Source: a virus
IMG/VR virus record: IMGVR_UViG_3300048687_000102
Location: 1 to 45,997 of that record
DNA length: 45,997 nucleotides
Direction: 5' to 3' (one strand)
Part shown: one piece after another, positions 26,553-35,200 of the stretch
How the letters are laid out: every line of letters starts with the position of its first letter
How positions within the stretch are numbered: position 1 is the first letter of the stretch
Program-made: the position numbers and the translations under genes
The notes under the pieces: model-generated
Databases searched by the model: none
What the model was told of the DNA's origin: nothing
The model's input: only the letters and a program-made list of their open reading frames with translations

Positions 26553-28490
26553 GTGGCCCACAGGATCGTGGGGGGCGCAGCCCCCTCCAGGGACCGCCGT
26601 CGCACGCTCGCTTCCAGCGAGCACGCGAAGGACGTGATGCTGGCCGGACTGAAGTCCGGACTGACCGTCAAGCGGGCCGCGGAAGCGGCCGGGCGGCAGG
26701 AGACCACGTACCACTACTACCGCCGTACGGACCCCAACTTCCGGACCATGGCTGACGCTGCGCTTCAGCAGCGAGCCGAGGGCTACAAGCCGGGCGAGAA
26801 GCCCGTGCCGGACTTTCCGGAGTTCTGCGAGAGGTATCTCGGGATGGAGCTGTTCCGTCATCAGCTCCAGTGGTACGACCTCCTGGAGGGCAGGGAGCCC
26901 CGCGACCTGCACGCGAACCAGAGGTTCGAAGCCGCGGATCCGGACATGCTCCTGATCAACACCCCTCCAGATCACGCCAAGTCGACCACGATCACGGTCT
27001 CGTACGTGGTCTGGCGGATCTGCCAGGACCCGAACATCCGCATCCTGATCGTGTCCAAGAACCAGGACATGGCCAAGAAGTTCCTGGTGTCCATCAAGGA
27101 CCGACTCTCGGAGTCGGACACCTTCGTCCGACTCCAGGGGGACTTCGGCCCGCCCGGCGGCTTCGCCGACGGCGCGACCGTCTGGTCCGCGGACAAGATC
27201 TACGTCCAGGGCCGGGACTCCGGCGAGAAGGACCCGACCGTGCAGGCCCTGGGTATGCGCGGTCACATCTACGGCTCCCGGGCCGACCTGGTCATCATGG
27301 ACGACTGCATCGTGGGCGCCAATGCCCACGAGTACGAGAAGCAGATCGACTGGATTCAGAAGGAGGTCGGCTCCCGCGTGGCGTCCGCCGCGGGTCGCAT
27401 CCTCCTGGTCGGGACTCGTATCGAGTCCGTGGACCTGTACTCGGAGATCATGAAGCCCGGGTACTACAGCGAGGGCGTCTCGCCCTGGACCCGGCTGACC
27501 CAGCCGGCCGTTGAGGAGTACGCGGACAAGCCCGGAGACTGGACCACCCTGTGGCCACTGACCAACCGGCCCCCGGTCTCCGTCCAGGGCCGCAAGCTCG
27601 CCGAGTCCCAGGGCTGGCCCAGAGACGGCATGTGGCCCGCCAAGAATGGCGAGGCCCTGGCCAAGGAGCGCCGCAGGATCTCTCCTCGCGCCTGGTCTCT
27701 GGTCTACATGCAGGAACAGGTCGCGGATGACGCGATCTTCCGCATGGACGCCGTGCAGGGCTGCATCGACCGGGCCCGCTACCCCGGCCGCCTGATGGCC
27801 GGCCAGGCCGACCATCGCAAGTACGGCATGGAGGGCCTGACCGTCATCGCCGGCCTCGACCCGGCCGCCGCCGGGTTCACGGCGATCGTGGTCATCGGTC
27901 TGGACCGCCAGACCGGAGAGCGCTGGCTCCTGGAGGTCGTCAACAAGAAGGCGATGCCGCCGCACGATCTCCGCTCCGAGATCCAGCGCATCACCGATCG
28001 CTACTCGGTGAACGAGTGGCGCATCGAGACCAACGCCTACCAGGCGTCGATCGTCCAGGATCACCTGATCCGGGACTACCTGAACAGCCGCGGCACGCTG
28101 CTGACGGGCCACCACACGGGTGGCAAGAAGTGGGACTCCGACTTCGGCGTGGCCTCGATGGCCACGCTCTTCGAGGGCTGGCAGGACAAGCGGAATCTGA
28201 TCCGCCTGCCGTCCCAGACGCAGTCCGAGTCGATGCGTCAGCTGGTGGAGCAGTTCACCAGCTGGTTCCCGGAGACCAAGGGTCTTACCGACATCGTGAT
28301 GGCGTGCTGGTTCGCCGAAATCCGCTGCCGCGAGCTGATGGCCTCCAGCCTGGACGGCTGGCACGTCCCCGGCAACGAATTCCTGAGCCCGCGCGACCGC
28401 GAGAACCAGATGGTCGTGGACATCGAAATGGCCCTGGCCCAGGGCCCATCAGGGGATGACCCGTTCGCGGGCTGGTCCCGACTGAACTGA
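26553..28490 (+). CDS. terL: Terminase large subunit with N-terminal HTH (645 aa)
   Basis: The ATPase-nuclease that packages DNA into the prohead. Walker A-like TPPDHAKST at 137-145, Walker B LVIMDD at 246-251, and the nuclease beginning GLDPAAAGFTAIVV near 434. Residues about 25-60 (KDVMLAGLKSGLTVKRAAEA, then ETTYHYYRR) form an HTH resembling a small-terminase DNA-binding domain. No separate small terminase was found, so this may be a fusion. GTG 26553 follows GGGGGTG. At 645 aa it is longer than most large terminases, consistent with the extra domain. Confidence 0.92.
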   Translation: MAHRIVGGAAPSRDRRRTLASSEHAKDVMLAGLKSGLTVKRAAEAAGRQETTYHYYRRTDPNFRTMADAALQQRAEGYKPGEKPVPDFPEFCERYLGMELFRHQLQWYDLLEGREPRDLHANQRFEAADPDMLLINTPPDHAKSTTITVSYVVWRICQDPNIRILIVSKNQDMAKKFLVSIKDRLSESDTFVRLQGDFGPPGGFADGATVWSADKIYVQGRDSGEKDPTVQALGMRGHIYGSRADLVIMDDCIVGANAHEYEKQIDWIQKEVGSRVASAAGRILLVGTRIESVDLYSEIMKPGYYSEGVSPWTRLTQPAVEEYADKPGDWTTLWPLTNRPPVSVQGRKLAESQGWPRDGMWPAKNGEALAKERRRISPRAWSLVYMQEQVADDAIFRMDAVQGCIDRARYPGRLMAGQADHRKYGMEGLTVIAGLDPAAAGFTAIVVIGLDRQTGERWLLEVVNKKAMPPHDLRSEIQRITDRYSVNEWRIETNAYQASIVQDHLIRDYLNSRGTLLTGHHTGGKKWDSDFGVASMATLFEGWQDKRNLIRLPSQTQSESMRQLVEQFTSWFPETKGLTDIVMACWFAEIRCRELMASSLDGWHVPGNEFLSPRDRENQMVVDIEMALAQGPSGDDPFAGWSRLN

Positions 28491-28502
28491 CAAGGGGACG
28501 AG

Positions 28503-29219
28503 ATGGCTACGCCCATGACTGCCGACCAGTTCCTGGCGGCCCTGAAGGCCGAAGGCGTGCGCGTGTACGAGCACGCTGGATGGCGCGAGCACAATCGCGC
28601 CGGACACGGCGGATGGGGCCCGATGAACGGTGTGATGATCCATCACACCGCCGGAACGGCGCCGAGCGACGCACAGATCGTCTGGGGCGGTCGCCCCGGC
28701 CTGCCGGGGCCCCTGGCGCACTCCTACGCCGCCAAGGACGGCGGCGTGACCATGACGGCCAACGGCCGTGCCAACCACGCCGGAGGCGGCTCTCCAGCCG
28801 TCCTGGCCGCCGTGGTGGCGGAGAACTACGGGACCGCCCCTCCGGCCACGCACTTCCACGAGGGCTCCTCCGGAGCCGTGGACGGCAACGCGCACTTCTA
28901 CGGCCTGGAGATCAGCAACCCCGGCAACGGCAGGGACGTATTCCCGGACGCCCAATGGGAGGCGTCGGTGAAGTGGGCGGCAGCGATCTGCCGCCACCAC
29001 GGGTGGTCCAGCAAGTCGGTGATCGGACACAAGGAATGGTCCGACTGGAAGTCGGACCCATGGTTCTCCATGGCCTCCTTCCGCGTCTTCTTGGCCGCGG
29101 CCCTGGCGCTCCCGCCTGGCGCCTGGCGCCTGCATCCCCCGATTCCGAAACCGAAGCCGGTCCCGCTGACGCTGGAGCAGCGCGTGGCGCGCATCGAGAA
29201 GGCGCTGAAGCTCAGCTAA
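28503..29219 (+). CDS. Endolysin: N-acetylmuramoyl-L-alanine amidase (238 aa)
   Basis: An amidase_2-type peptidoglycan hydrolase that cleaves the bond between muramic acid and the peptide. VMIHHTAG places zinc ligand H47 or H48; RANHAGGG is at 89-96; VIGHKEWSDWKSDP supplies H176 and D185. The C-terminal 30 residues are a Pro/Lys linker and a short helix (LEQRVARIEKALKL), not a typical wall-binding domain. It lies between terminase and portal, far from the holin-like genes at 5894-6321. Confidence 0.9.
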   Translation: MATPMTADQFLAALKAEGVRVYEHAGWREHNRAGHGGWGPMNGVMIHHTAGTAPSDAQIVWGGRPGLPGPLAHSYAAKDGGVTMTANGRANHAGGGSPAVLAAVVAENYGTAPPATHFHEGSSGAVDGNAHFYGLEISNPGNGRDVFPDAQWEASVKWAAAICRHHGWSSKSVIGHKEWSDWKSDPWFSMASFRVFLAAALALPPGAWRLHPPIPKPKPVPLTLEQRVARIEKALKLS

Positions 29220-29262
29220 CGGGTATAACAGGACTAGACCACTTCATGGATGGAGGTGCCGC

Positions 29263-31050
29263 GTGGCTGACATGGACAAGATCGTCCGCCGGGTGGCGAT
29301 GCTGCGCGGCGACCAAGCCGAGCGCGACGCGCGGCACCAGCGTGTGCACGACATCCGGGCCAACAAGATTGACTCCGTGCAGCCCGGCTCCATGCCGGAC
29401 GCCTGGCCCGAGCCGATCGTGGCCAACACGATCGACACCGCCGCACGGCAGTTGTCGGAGAACCTGGCCCCGCTGCCCAGCATCAACTGCGCCTCCGGCG
29501 TGAACAGCAGCGACCGGGCCAAGAAGTTCGTGGCCCGCAAGACGAAGATCGCCTACTCCTTCGTCATCGATTCCCGCCTGGCGCCACGCATGCCGCAGGC
29601 GTGCGACTGGTACCTGACATACGGCTCCATGCCCATCGTGGTGGAGCCGGACTTCGAGACGGGCAAGCCCCGTCTGCGGTTCGACAACCCGATGGGCACC
29701 TACCCGCAGTTCGATCTGTGGGGCAACGTCGTTTCCTACAGCAGGGTCTGGCGGGAGAAGGCCCACGAGCTGGCCGCGAAGTTCCCGGCCGTCGCCGAGC
29801 GGATCTTCGAGAGGAACCAGTTCGGCCGGCGCGTCACATCGGACGACGCGCTGATGGAGGTCGTCAAGTACTGCGACAAGGACACCTACGTCCTGTTCGT
29901 GCCGGAGCGGAACAACCTGATCCTGTCCGAGACGGACAACCCCTTCGGCAAAGTTGCCGTCGCGATCGCCGTCAAGCCCAGCCCGGACGAACAGGATCGC
30001 GGACAGTTCGACCAGGTCATCTACCCGCACCTGGCCAGGGCCAGAATGGCGATGCTGGGCCTGGAAGCCACGAACGCCACCGTTCGGGCCCCGCTGGTCC
30101 TGCCGATGGACGTGCAGCAGATCCCCTTCGGGGACAACTCGATCATCCGCACGAACAACCCGGGGGGCATCCAGTACGTGTCACCGGATCACCCGACGGC
30201 CGCCTTCCAGCAGGAGGCGATGCTCCAGGAAGAGGTGATGCGCGGTACGCGCACACCGGCTTCCGCCACGGGCGACGTGCAGGCGTCCATCATCACCGGA
30301 CAGGGCGTCAACGCCCTGAACGGCGGTTATGACATCCAGATCGCCACCGGCCAGAACGTCATCGGTCACGCACTGGGTCAAGCGCTGGAGCTGGCCTTCG
30401 AGATGGACGAGAAGTTCTGGCCGCAGGCCAGGAAGACCGTCTCGGGCGTCATCAACGGGACGCCGTTCCAGGAGACGTACATCCCGGCGAAGGACATCGC
30501 CGGGGACTACCGCGTGTCGGTCACGTACGGCTTCGCCTCGGGCATGAACCCGAACCAGGCCCTGGTCTTCCTGCTCCAGCTTCGCGGGGACCAACTGATC
30601 CCGCGCGACTTCGTCCAGCGGCAACTGCCGATGGACGTGGACGTGACCCAGCTGCAGGCGCAAATAGATAACGAACAGGTAACGGACGCCCTGAAGCAGG
30701 GCGTCTTCGGGATGCTGTCCAACATCGCGGTCATGGCCCAACAGGGCATGGACCCGACCCAGACCCTGCGCAACGCCTCGAAGATCATCTCCCTTCGGGA
30801 GAGGGGCGTCCCGATCCACGAGGCCATCCTCCAGACCTTCCAGGCCCCTCCACCGCCGCCGTCCCCAGCGGCCGGAGGCCCCGGCGCCCCAGGCGGCGAG
30901 GGCCCGCCTGGGGCGCTTCCAGGGCAGGGCCCCGCCCTGGGCGGCCCCCAACAGGGGGCGCCGCAGGACATGATGTCCCTGCTGGCCGGCCTCGGAGCCG
31001 GCGGTAATCCGAACCTGTCCGCCTCTGTGAAGCGAGCGATACCGGCATGA
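29263..31050 (+). CDS. Portal protein (595 aa)
   Basis: The ring at the capsid vertex. Order (after terminase) and length fit; the protein has a helical N-terminus, the NTIDTAARQLSENLAPLPS segment at about 49-67, a beta-rich wing (about 110-260) and a helical stem, then a Pro/Gly-rich C-terminal tail (about 530-595) that looks disordered. GTG 29263 follows GGAGGTGCC. The internal stretch 30667-30687 uses rare ATA codons and copies an upstream repeat (see findings). Confidence 0.85.
   Translation: MADMDKIVRRVAMLRGDQAERDARHQRVHDIRANKIDSVQPGSMPDAWPEPIVANTIDTAARQLSENLAPLPSINCASGVNSSDRAKKFVARKTKIAYSFVIDSRLAPRMPQACDWYLTYGSMPIVVEPDFETGKPRLRFDNPMGTYPQFDLWGNVVSYSRVWREKAHELAAKFPAVAERIFERNQFGRRVTSDDALMEVVKYCDKDTYVLFVPERNNLILSETDNPFGKVAVAIAVKPSPDEQDRGQFDQVIYPHLARARMAMLGLEATNATVRAPLVLPMDVQQIPFGDNSIIRTNNPGGIQYVSPDHPTAAFQQEAMLQEEVMRGTRTPASATGDVQASIITGQGVNALNGGYDIQIATGQNVIGHALGQALELAFEMDEKFWPQARKTVSGVINGTPFQETYIPAKDIAGDYRVSVTYGFASGMNPNQALVFLLQLRGDQLIPRDFVQRQLPMDVDVTQLQAQIDNEQVTDALKQGVFGMLSNIAVMAQQGMDPTQTLRNASKIISLRERGVPIHEAILQTFQAPPPPPSPAAGGPGAPGGEGPPGALPGQGPALGGPQQGAPQDMMSLLAGLGAGGNPNLSASVKRAIPA
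30667..30687 (+). promoter_or_regulatory. Copy of the iteron motif inside the portal gene
   Basis: GATAACGAA (30667-30675), four bases, TAACGGAC (30680-30687). This matches the upstream repeat at 26443-26463 at 17 of 21 positions, with the same spacing. The codons used (ATA, GTA, AAT-like choices) are unusual in this GC-rich gene, which suggests the DNA itself is constrained. Possible second binding site for the same protein. Confidence 0.5.
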
Positions 31051-31247
31051 GCGACTGCGAGACCTGCGGCCGGGACGACGGCCACAACATGGGGTGCGCG
31101 GAGGCAGTGAAGTTGCCGCAGATGCGGACCACCGAACCGGAGGATCGCTGCACCTTCGGCGACTGCACCAATCTCCGGCGTCCGCCGGGCCGGGGCGCCA
31201 GGCCCAAGTACTGCACCGACCACAGTGACCCGAAGAACAGGAAGTGA
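31047..31247 (+). CDS. Cys-rich zinc-finger-like protein (66 aa)
   Basis: A 66-aa protein with CETCGRDDGHNMGC at 4-17 and CTFGDCTNLRRPPGRG ... YCTDH at about 35-59. Six Cys and several His suit two zinc sites. The start overlaps the portal stop by 4 bp, so the two are co-translated. Small zinc proteins in this position could assist head assembly; unproven. Confidence 0.65.
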   Translation: MSDCETCGRDDGHNMGCAEAVKLPQMRTTEPEDRCTFGDCTNLRRPPGRGARPKYCTDHSDPKNRK

Positions 31248-31249
31248 TC

Positions 31250-31480
31250 ATGTCCGACACCGGATTCACGGGCGACCCGTTCCACGAGGGCACCGCCAAG
31301 CCGCTGATGCACCTCCAGGGCGGCATGGAGGGCCCGCCCACGCAGGCGCCGATGACCTCCGAGGCGATGACCAACCCGCGCTCCGCCGCGGTGGACAACA
31401 TCCAGCAGACCTGGAACTCCACCTCGCTCGGGTCGATCCCGGCTCCGACCCCGAGCAACGACAGCCACAAGGCCCACTGA
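31250..31480 (+). CDS. Small hypothetical virion-operon protein (76 aa)
   Basis: A 76-aa protein, ATG 31250 behind AGGAAG. It is Pro/Ser/Thr-rich with a helix MTSEAMTNPRSAAVDNIQQT in the middle and is likely disordered at the ends. Between the zinc protein and a strong hairpin. Function unknown. Confidence 0.6.
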   Translation: MSDTGFTGDPFHEGTAKPLMHLQGGMEGPPTQAPMTSEAMTNPRSAAVDNIQQTWNSTSLGSIPAPTPSNDSHKAH

Positions 31481-31529
31481 TTCAGGTCAAGACACCCTTG
31501 ACCTGAATACCCGCCTGGATATTCAGGCG
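31480..31529 (+). other. Tandem hairpins in the structural operon
   Basis: Hairpin one: perfect 12-bp stem (31480-31491 with 31497-31508), loop ACACC. Hairpin two: 6-bp stem (31512-31517 with 31524-31529), loop GATATT. Both precede a strong ribosome site (AAAGGAGG) of the gene at 31548. No U tract follows, so RNA processing or attenuation is more likely than plain termination. Confidence 0.65.
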
Positions 31530-31547
31530 AGCCTAAAGGAGGAGTGA

Positions 31548-32018
31548 ATGGCCAACGGCCACGGGGGTCCCAGGACCCCCGGCTCCCCCGCCCCGGTCTC
31601 CGGGCCGGGGAGCCTGAGTAAGCGCACAGATTCCGGTCCGGGCAATGCCCGGCAGCCGATCCGCGTGCCCACGGGCGGCGCCTACGGCGACGCCACGCAG
31701 CTCCAGCAGACCCAGCAGGGCGCCCCTATGGGCGCCTCTCCTGGCGGAGAGGTGGCCCCCGGCCTTCTGGCCGGGCTGAGCCTGCCCCAGGGCCCGCCCT
31801 TCGGGGCGGGCACCACGCAGCCGGACGTGCCGGTCACGGCCGGGGCCTCCGCGGGCCCCGGCGTCGGCCCGGAGGCCCTGGGCCTCCCGGTCCAGCAGGA
31901 CCAGGACATGCAGTTCCTCCAGAGGTATCTGCCCGTACTGGAACACATGGCTTCAATGCCCGGCAGCTCCGCTGCCGCGCGGAACGCCGCGAGGCAACTC
32001 AAGGGCATGGGGGCGTAA
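31548..32018 (+). CDS. Disordered Gly/Pro-rich virion-associated protein (156 aa)
   Basis: A 156-aa protein: Gly/Pro/Thr-rich and low complexity for the first 115 residues, then a helical end (DMQFLQRYLPVLEHMASM ... AARNAARQLKGMG). The coding DNA contains unusually many short inverted repeats. ATG 31548 has a strong ribosome site. Possibly an internal or connector-associated protein; I recognise no family. Confidence 0.6.
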   Translation: MANGHGGPRTPGSPAPVSGPGSLSKRTDSGPGNARQPIRVPTGGAYGDATQLQQTQQGAPMGASPGGEVAPGLLAGLSLPQGPPFGAGTTQPDVPVTAGASAGPGVGPEALGLPVQQDQDMQFLQRYLPVLEHMASMPGSSAAARNAARQLKGMGA

Positions 32019-32200
32019 TGGATTGGTTCACGCGCTTCGGCGCCATGTACCAGCTCTTCAACGACACTCCGGCCCTGGCGCACGACATGGCTATGAACGG
32101 CCCCCAGACGGATCTGGCGTACGACCTCGCGCGGGCGATGCAGACCACGGCTACGCCCATCGACGCTTACCCGGCCGACACCCAGACCATGGTGGCCTGA
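32018..32200 (+). CDS. Small hypothetical protein (60 aa)
   Basis: A 60-aa protein (MDWFTRFGAMYQLFNDTPAL...) with a helical, aromatic N-terminus. Its start overlaps the previous stop (TAATG) and it precedes the giant gene by one base. It may be an accessory to that protein. Function unknown. Confidence 0.6.
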   Translation: MDWFTRFGAMYQLFNDTPALAHDMAMNGPQTDLAYDLARAMQTTATPIDAYPADTQTMVA

Positions 32201-32201
32201 C

Positions 32202-35200
32202 GTGAGCCTGGGCGATTTCCTCAAGGACGTGGGACATGCCGCCGCCAGCGGCATCGGCGCTGTCTCCAGCGGCCTCAACGAGCTGGACAAGCTCGGTGGC
32301 CTGAACCCCTTTCACGTGGAGCAGGGGTCCAGGACGGACCCCTCGAAGTCCGCGGAGAACGGCCCCTGGGCCGCACCTGTCTTCAATCCGGTCAGTCATC
32401 AAGTGGAGAACGTCCTTCAGGCCATCACCTGGACCAAGGACAATGTGATCTCTCAGCCGATCTCCACGGCCAGTCTGATGGCCGGGCAGTACGGCGACTT
32501 CCAGGATGTCGGCCATTACTTCAGCACCGCCAACTGGGCCAAGAGCTGGCACGCGGCCGAGCACATTTCGCTCGGCCAGGGCTTGCTGTCCATGGCGACC
32601 TTGGACGAAGCTCAAACCCGTGACCTCGTGAACAGCCCACTCCTGCGCTACAAGCCCGGCGCGGCATACCTGCCTCCCGGCTTCGATGAGCTGCCCGAGC
32701 AGGAGCAGCAGCGAATCCTCAAAGATGCGGGTATGCCCGCCGTGGGCAACGCCTACATCGAGGAGATGCGCCAGAGCAGCAAGTTCTTCAAGTACGGCTC
32801 GGGCCTGATCGACCTCGCGTTCATGTGGTTCGCCGACCCTGTCGTCCTGGGCGGCAAGGGCCTGTCGGCCGCCCGCCGGGAACTCCAGGTCGTCAAGCGG
32901 CCTCCGGCCGGCTGGTCGTCGCACGACATCGACCAGATCATGGACAAGTCGGTGATGGCCAAGGCGCAGGACTTCGTCTGGAACAACCGCGACAATCCGG
33001 CCCTGTTGAGCAATCTCCCGAACATGAACCCCCGTCTTGCGTCCATCGCCGCCACGCTCAAAAGCCCTGACGAAGTCCATGACTTCTTCCGCATCGGTTA
33101 CGGCGACGTGAGCGCCATCGAGCGCTTGCAGACGAAAAACGCCCTGGCTGCCGCCAGGGTTGAGCAGGACACCAGCCGCCTGTCGGCGCTGGGTCTGATG
33201 GCGTCGAATTTCGACGCGCAGGCCACCGGCCGCGCCGCGCAGTACGCGGCGCTGACGCGGAGCGAGATGGAGCGACTCAACGGCCGCATCAACGCGGACG
33301 TTGATCTGGTGTCGAGTTACAACCGCATCCTGGACCACGCCCACGAGATGGACTCGGTGAACCTCACCCGCTGGTCCTTCGCTCGTGCGCAGCAGCGCAC
33401 GGAGGCGCAGGCGGAGTACCGGGCTCGCGCCGCCCGGGGCGGCAAGGCGGGTTACGAGCTGAGCCATCTTCCGCCCTGGCTCAAGGAGCGACGGGCGCAG
33501 GCCGCCGCTCAGGGCATCGAGGTGCCGTTCGCCAACGGCTTCGTCAAGAGCCGGATCTACGGCCTGGGCGATTTCTTCTCCACACCGGTCACGGTCGTGC
33601 GGAGCTTCGGCAATGCCCGGCCGAACGGCTTCATGCGAATCGATGACATCGATGACGCGAGCATCGCGGAGTTGCGCGGGCAAATCGCCCGCATTCCGGG
33701 CATGACGGACCAGACCCGGCTGAACATGGTCAACGAGTACCTGAAGACCGGGACAGAGCATGAGCGCCTGGCGCTGCTGAAGCAGATCGGCGCCACGGGC
33801 GCCGCGAAGGTCGCGGAGAAGCACGGATTGGACCCCGAGGTGGGCCTGGACATCTACAAGGAGCACCTGAAGCGCCAGGTCGGCGAGATCGACAACATGA
33901 AGCGGTACTCCGCCGCCTTCCGTGAGCGGCCGTCGGCCGATCAGCCGGCCGGTATCCGGGTGGACGAGTTCATGGATGACGGCGGAAAGCTTGTCCCGGC
34001 CCCGAACCTGGTCACGAAGCTGGCGAACAGCCACGTCTTCCAGGACCTGTCCGAGATGGACAAGGTCTTCGCGCGGCACTCCAGTGCGATCAGAGCCATT
34101 CGCACATCCACCCTGGGCAACCCCGACTGGATGCTGGCCGCCAGTGACTTCATCACCCACCTGTTCAAGTTCGGCGTCCTGTTCCGCCTGGGCTACATCC
34201 CCCGCGCCCTAGGGGATGACCAGGCGGGCCAGACGGCCCGCCTGGGCGCCGCCAGCATGGCGCTGCGCGCCAAGTGGGGCATCAAGAACGGCGCCACGAA
34301 TCTCGCCATGTGGCGCCCCGAGGCGATGGACGCCGCCCGCAGGGCGGTGGCCACGGAAGGCGCTCGATACGCCGAAGCGGAAATGGCGTCTATCGCACCG
34401 GACCTGGCGCGTCTCCGGGCGCCTGCTGCACCTCTGACGCCCGTCGAGACCCGGCAACTGGCCGCGCTGGAGGACGACCACCTCCACCTGACGCGCATGC
34501 GCGATGAGTCCCGCAAGGCGGCGGAGCCGCGTCAGAAAGTGATCCAGGGCAATCAGCCCGTCGCCCTGCCGGGCGGCGTGACCGGCCCGGCCGCGTTCGG
34601 CGGCCGTGAGGGCGAGATGTACTACAAGCTCGCCTCCGGGGACGAGGCGCTGGGGCAGATCTTCGCCTCGAACAAGGCGCTTGTCCATGGGCATCTGATG
34701 CGCAGCTTCGACCACGGCGGCAAGATCATCCGTGCCGCCGATGACGAGGCGCTGCACGCCACGAGCTGGGCGCATGCCATCAATGCCCAGCTCGTCCAGG
34801 ACAAGCTGTCCCTCCAGGCCATCCATGGCGCCAGCCCCGAAGAGCTGGTCCACTGGCTTAGCAGGACGGCCGAGGGTCGCGCCTACCGGCAGCGACTCGG
34901 CCTGTCGATGACCAGCGATGAGACCATCGCGAACTCCGCCTGGCACGAAGTGGAGGAGTACCTGCCCACGCCCGAGATCCGCGCGAAGGCGCTGGAGCCG
35001 GACGGCGTGAACCCGGGGTTCCTGAAGGAGGCCGTGCCGCTTCTTGGCCGCCCGGAGCTGCACACCGGGCAGGTGGGCACGTCCCAGCTCGGGCATCTGC
35101 GTGCCGTGGATCAAGTCATGGCCTCGTGGTACAAGGTGGCGGCCACGATCCCGGCCAACCGAATGAGCCGCCACCCGCTGTTCAACCAGCTCTACGAGGG

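Noticed and set aside
26541-28364. 607-aa open frame antisense to terminase
   Set aside because: The composition is Arg/Val/Gly-biased without domains, whereas the plus strand has clear terminase motifs.
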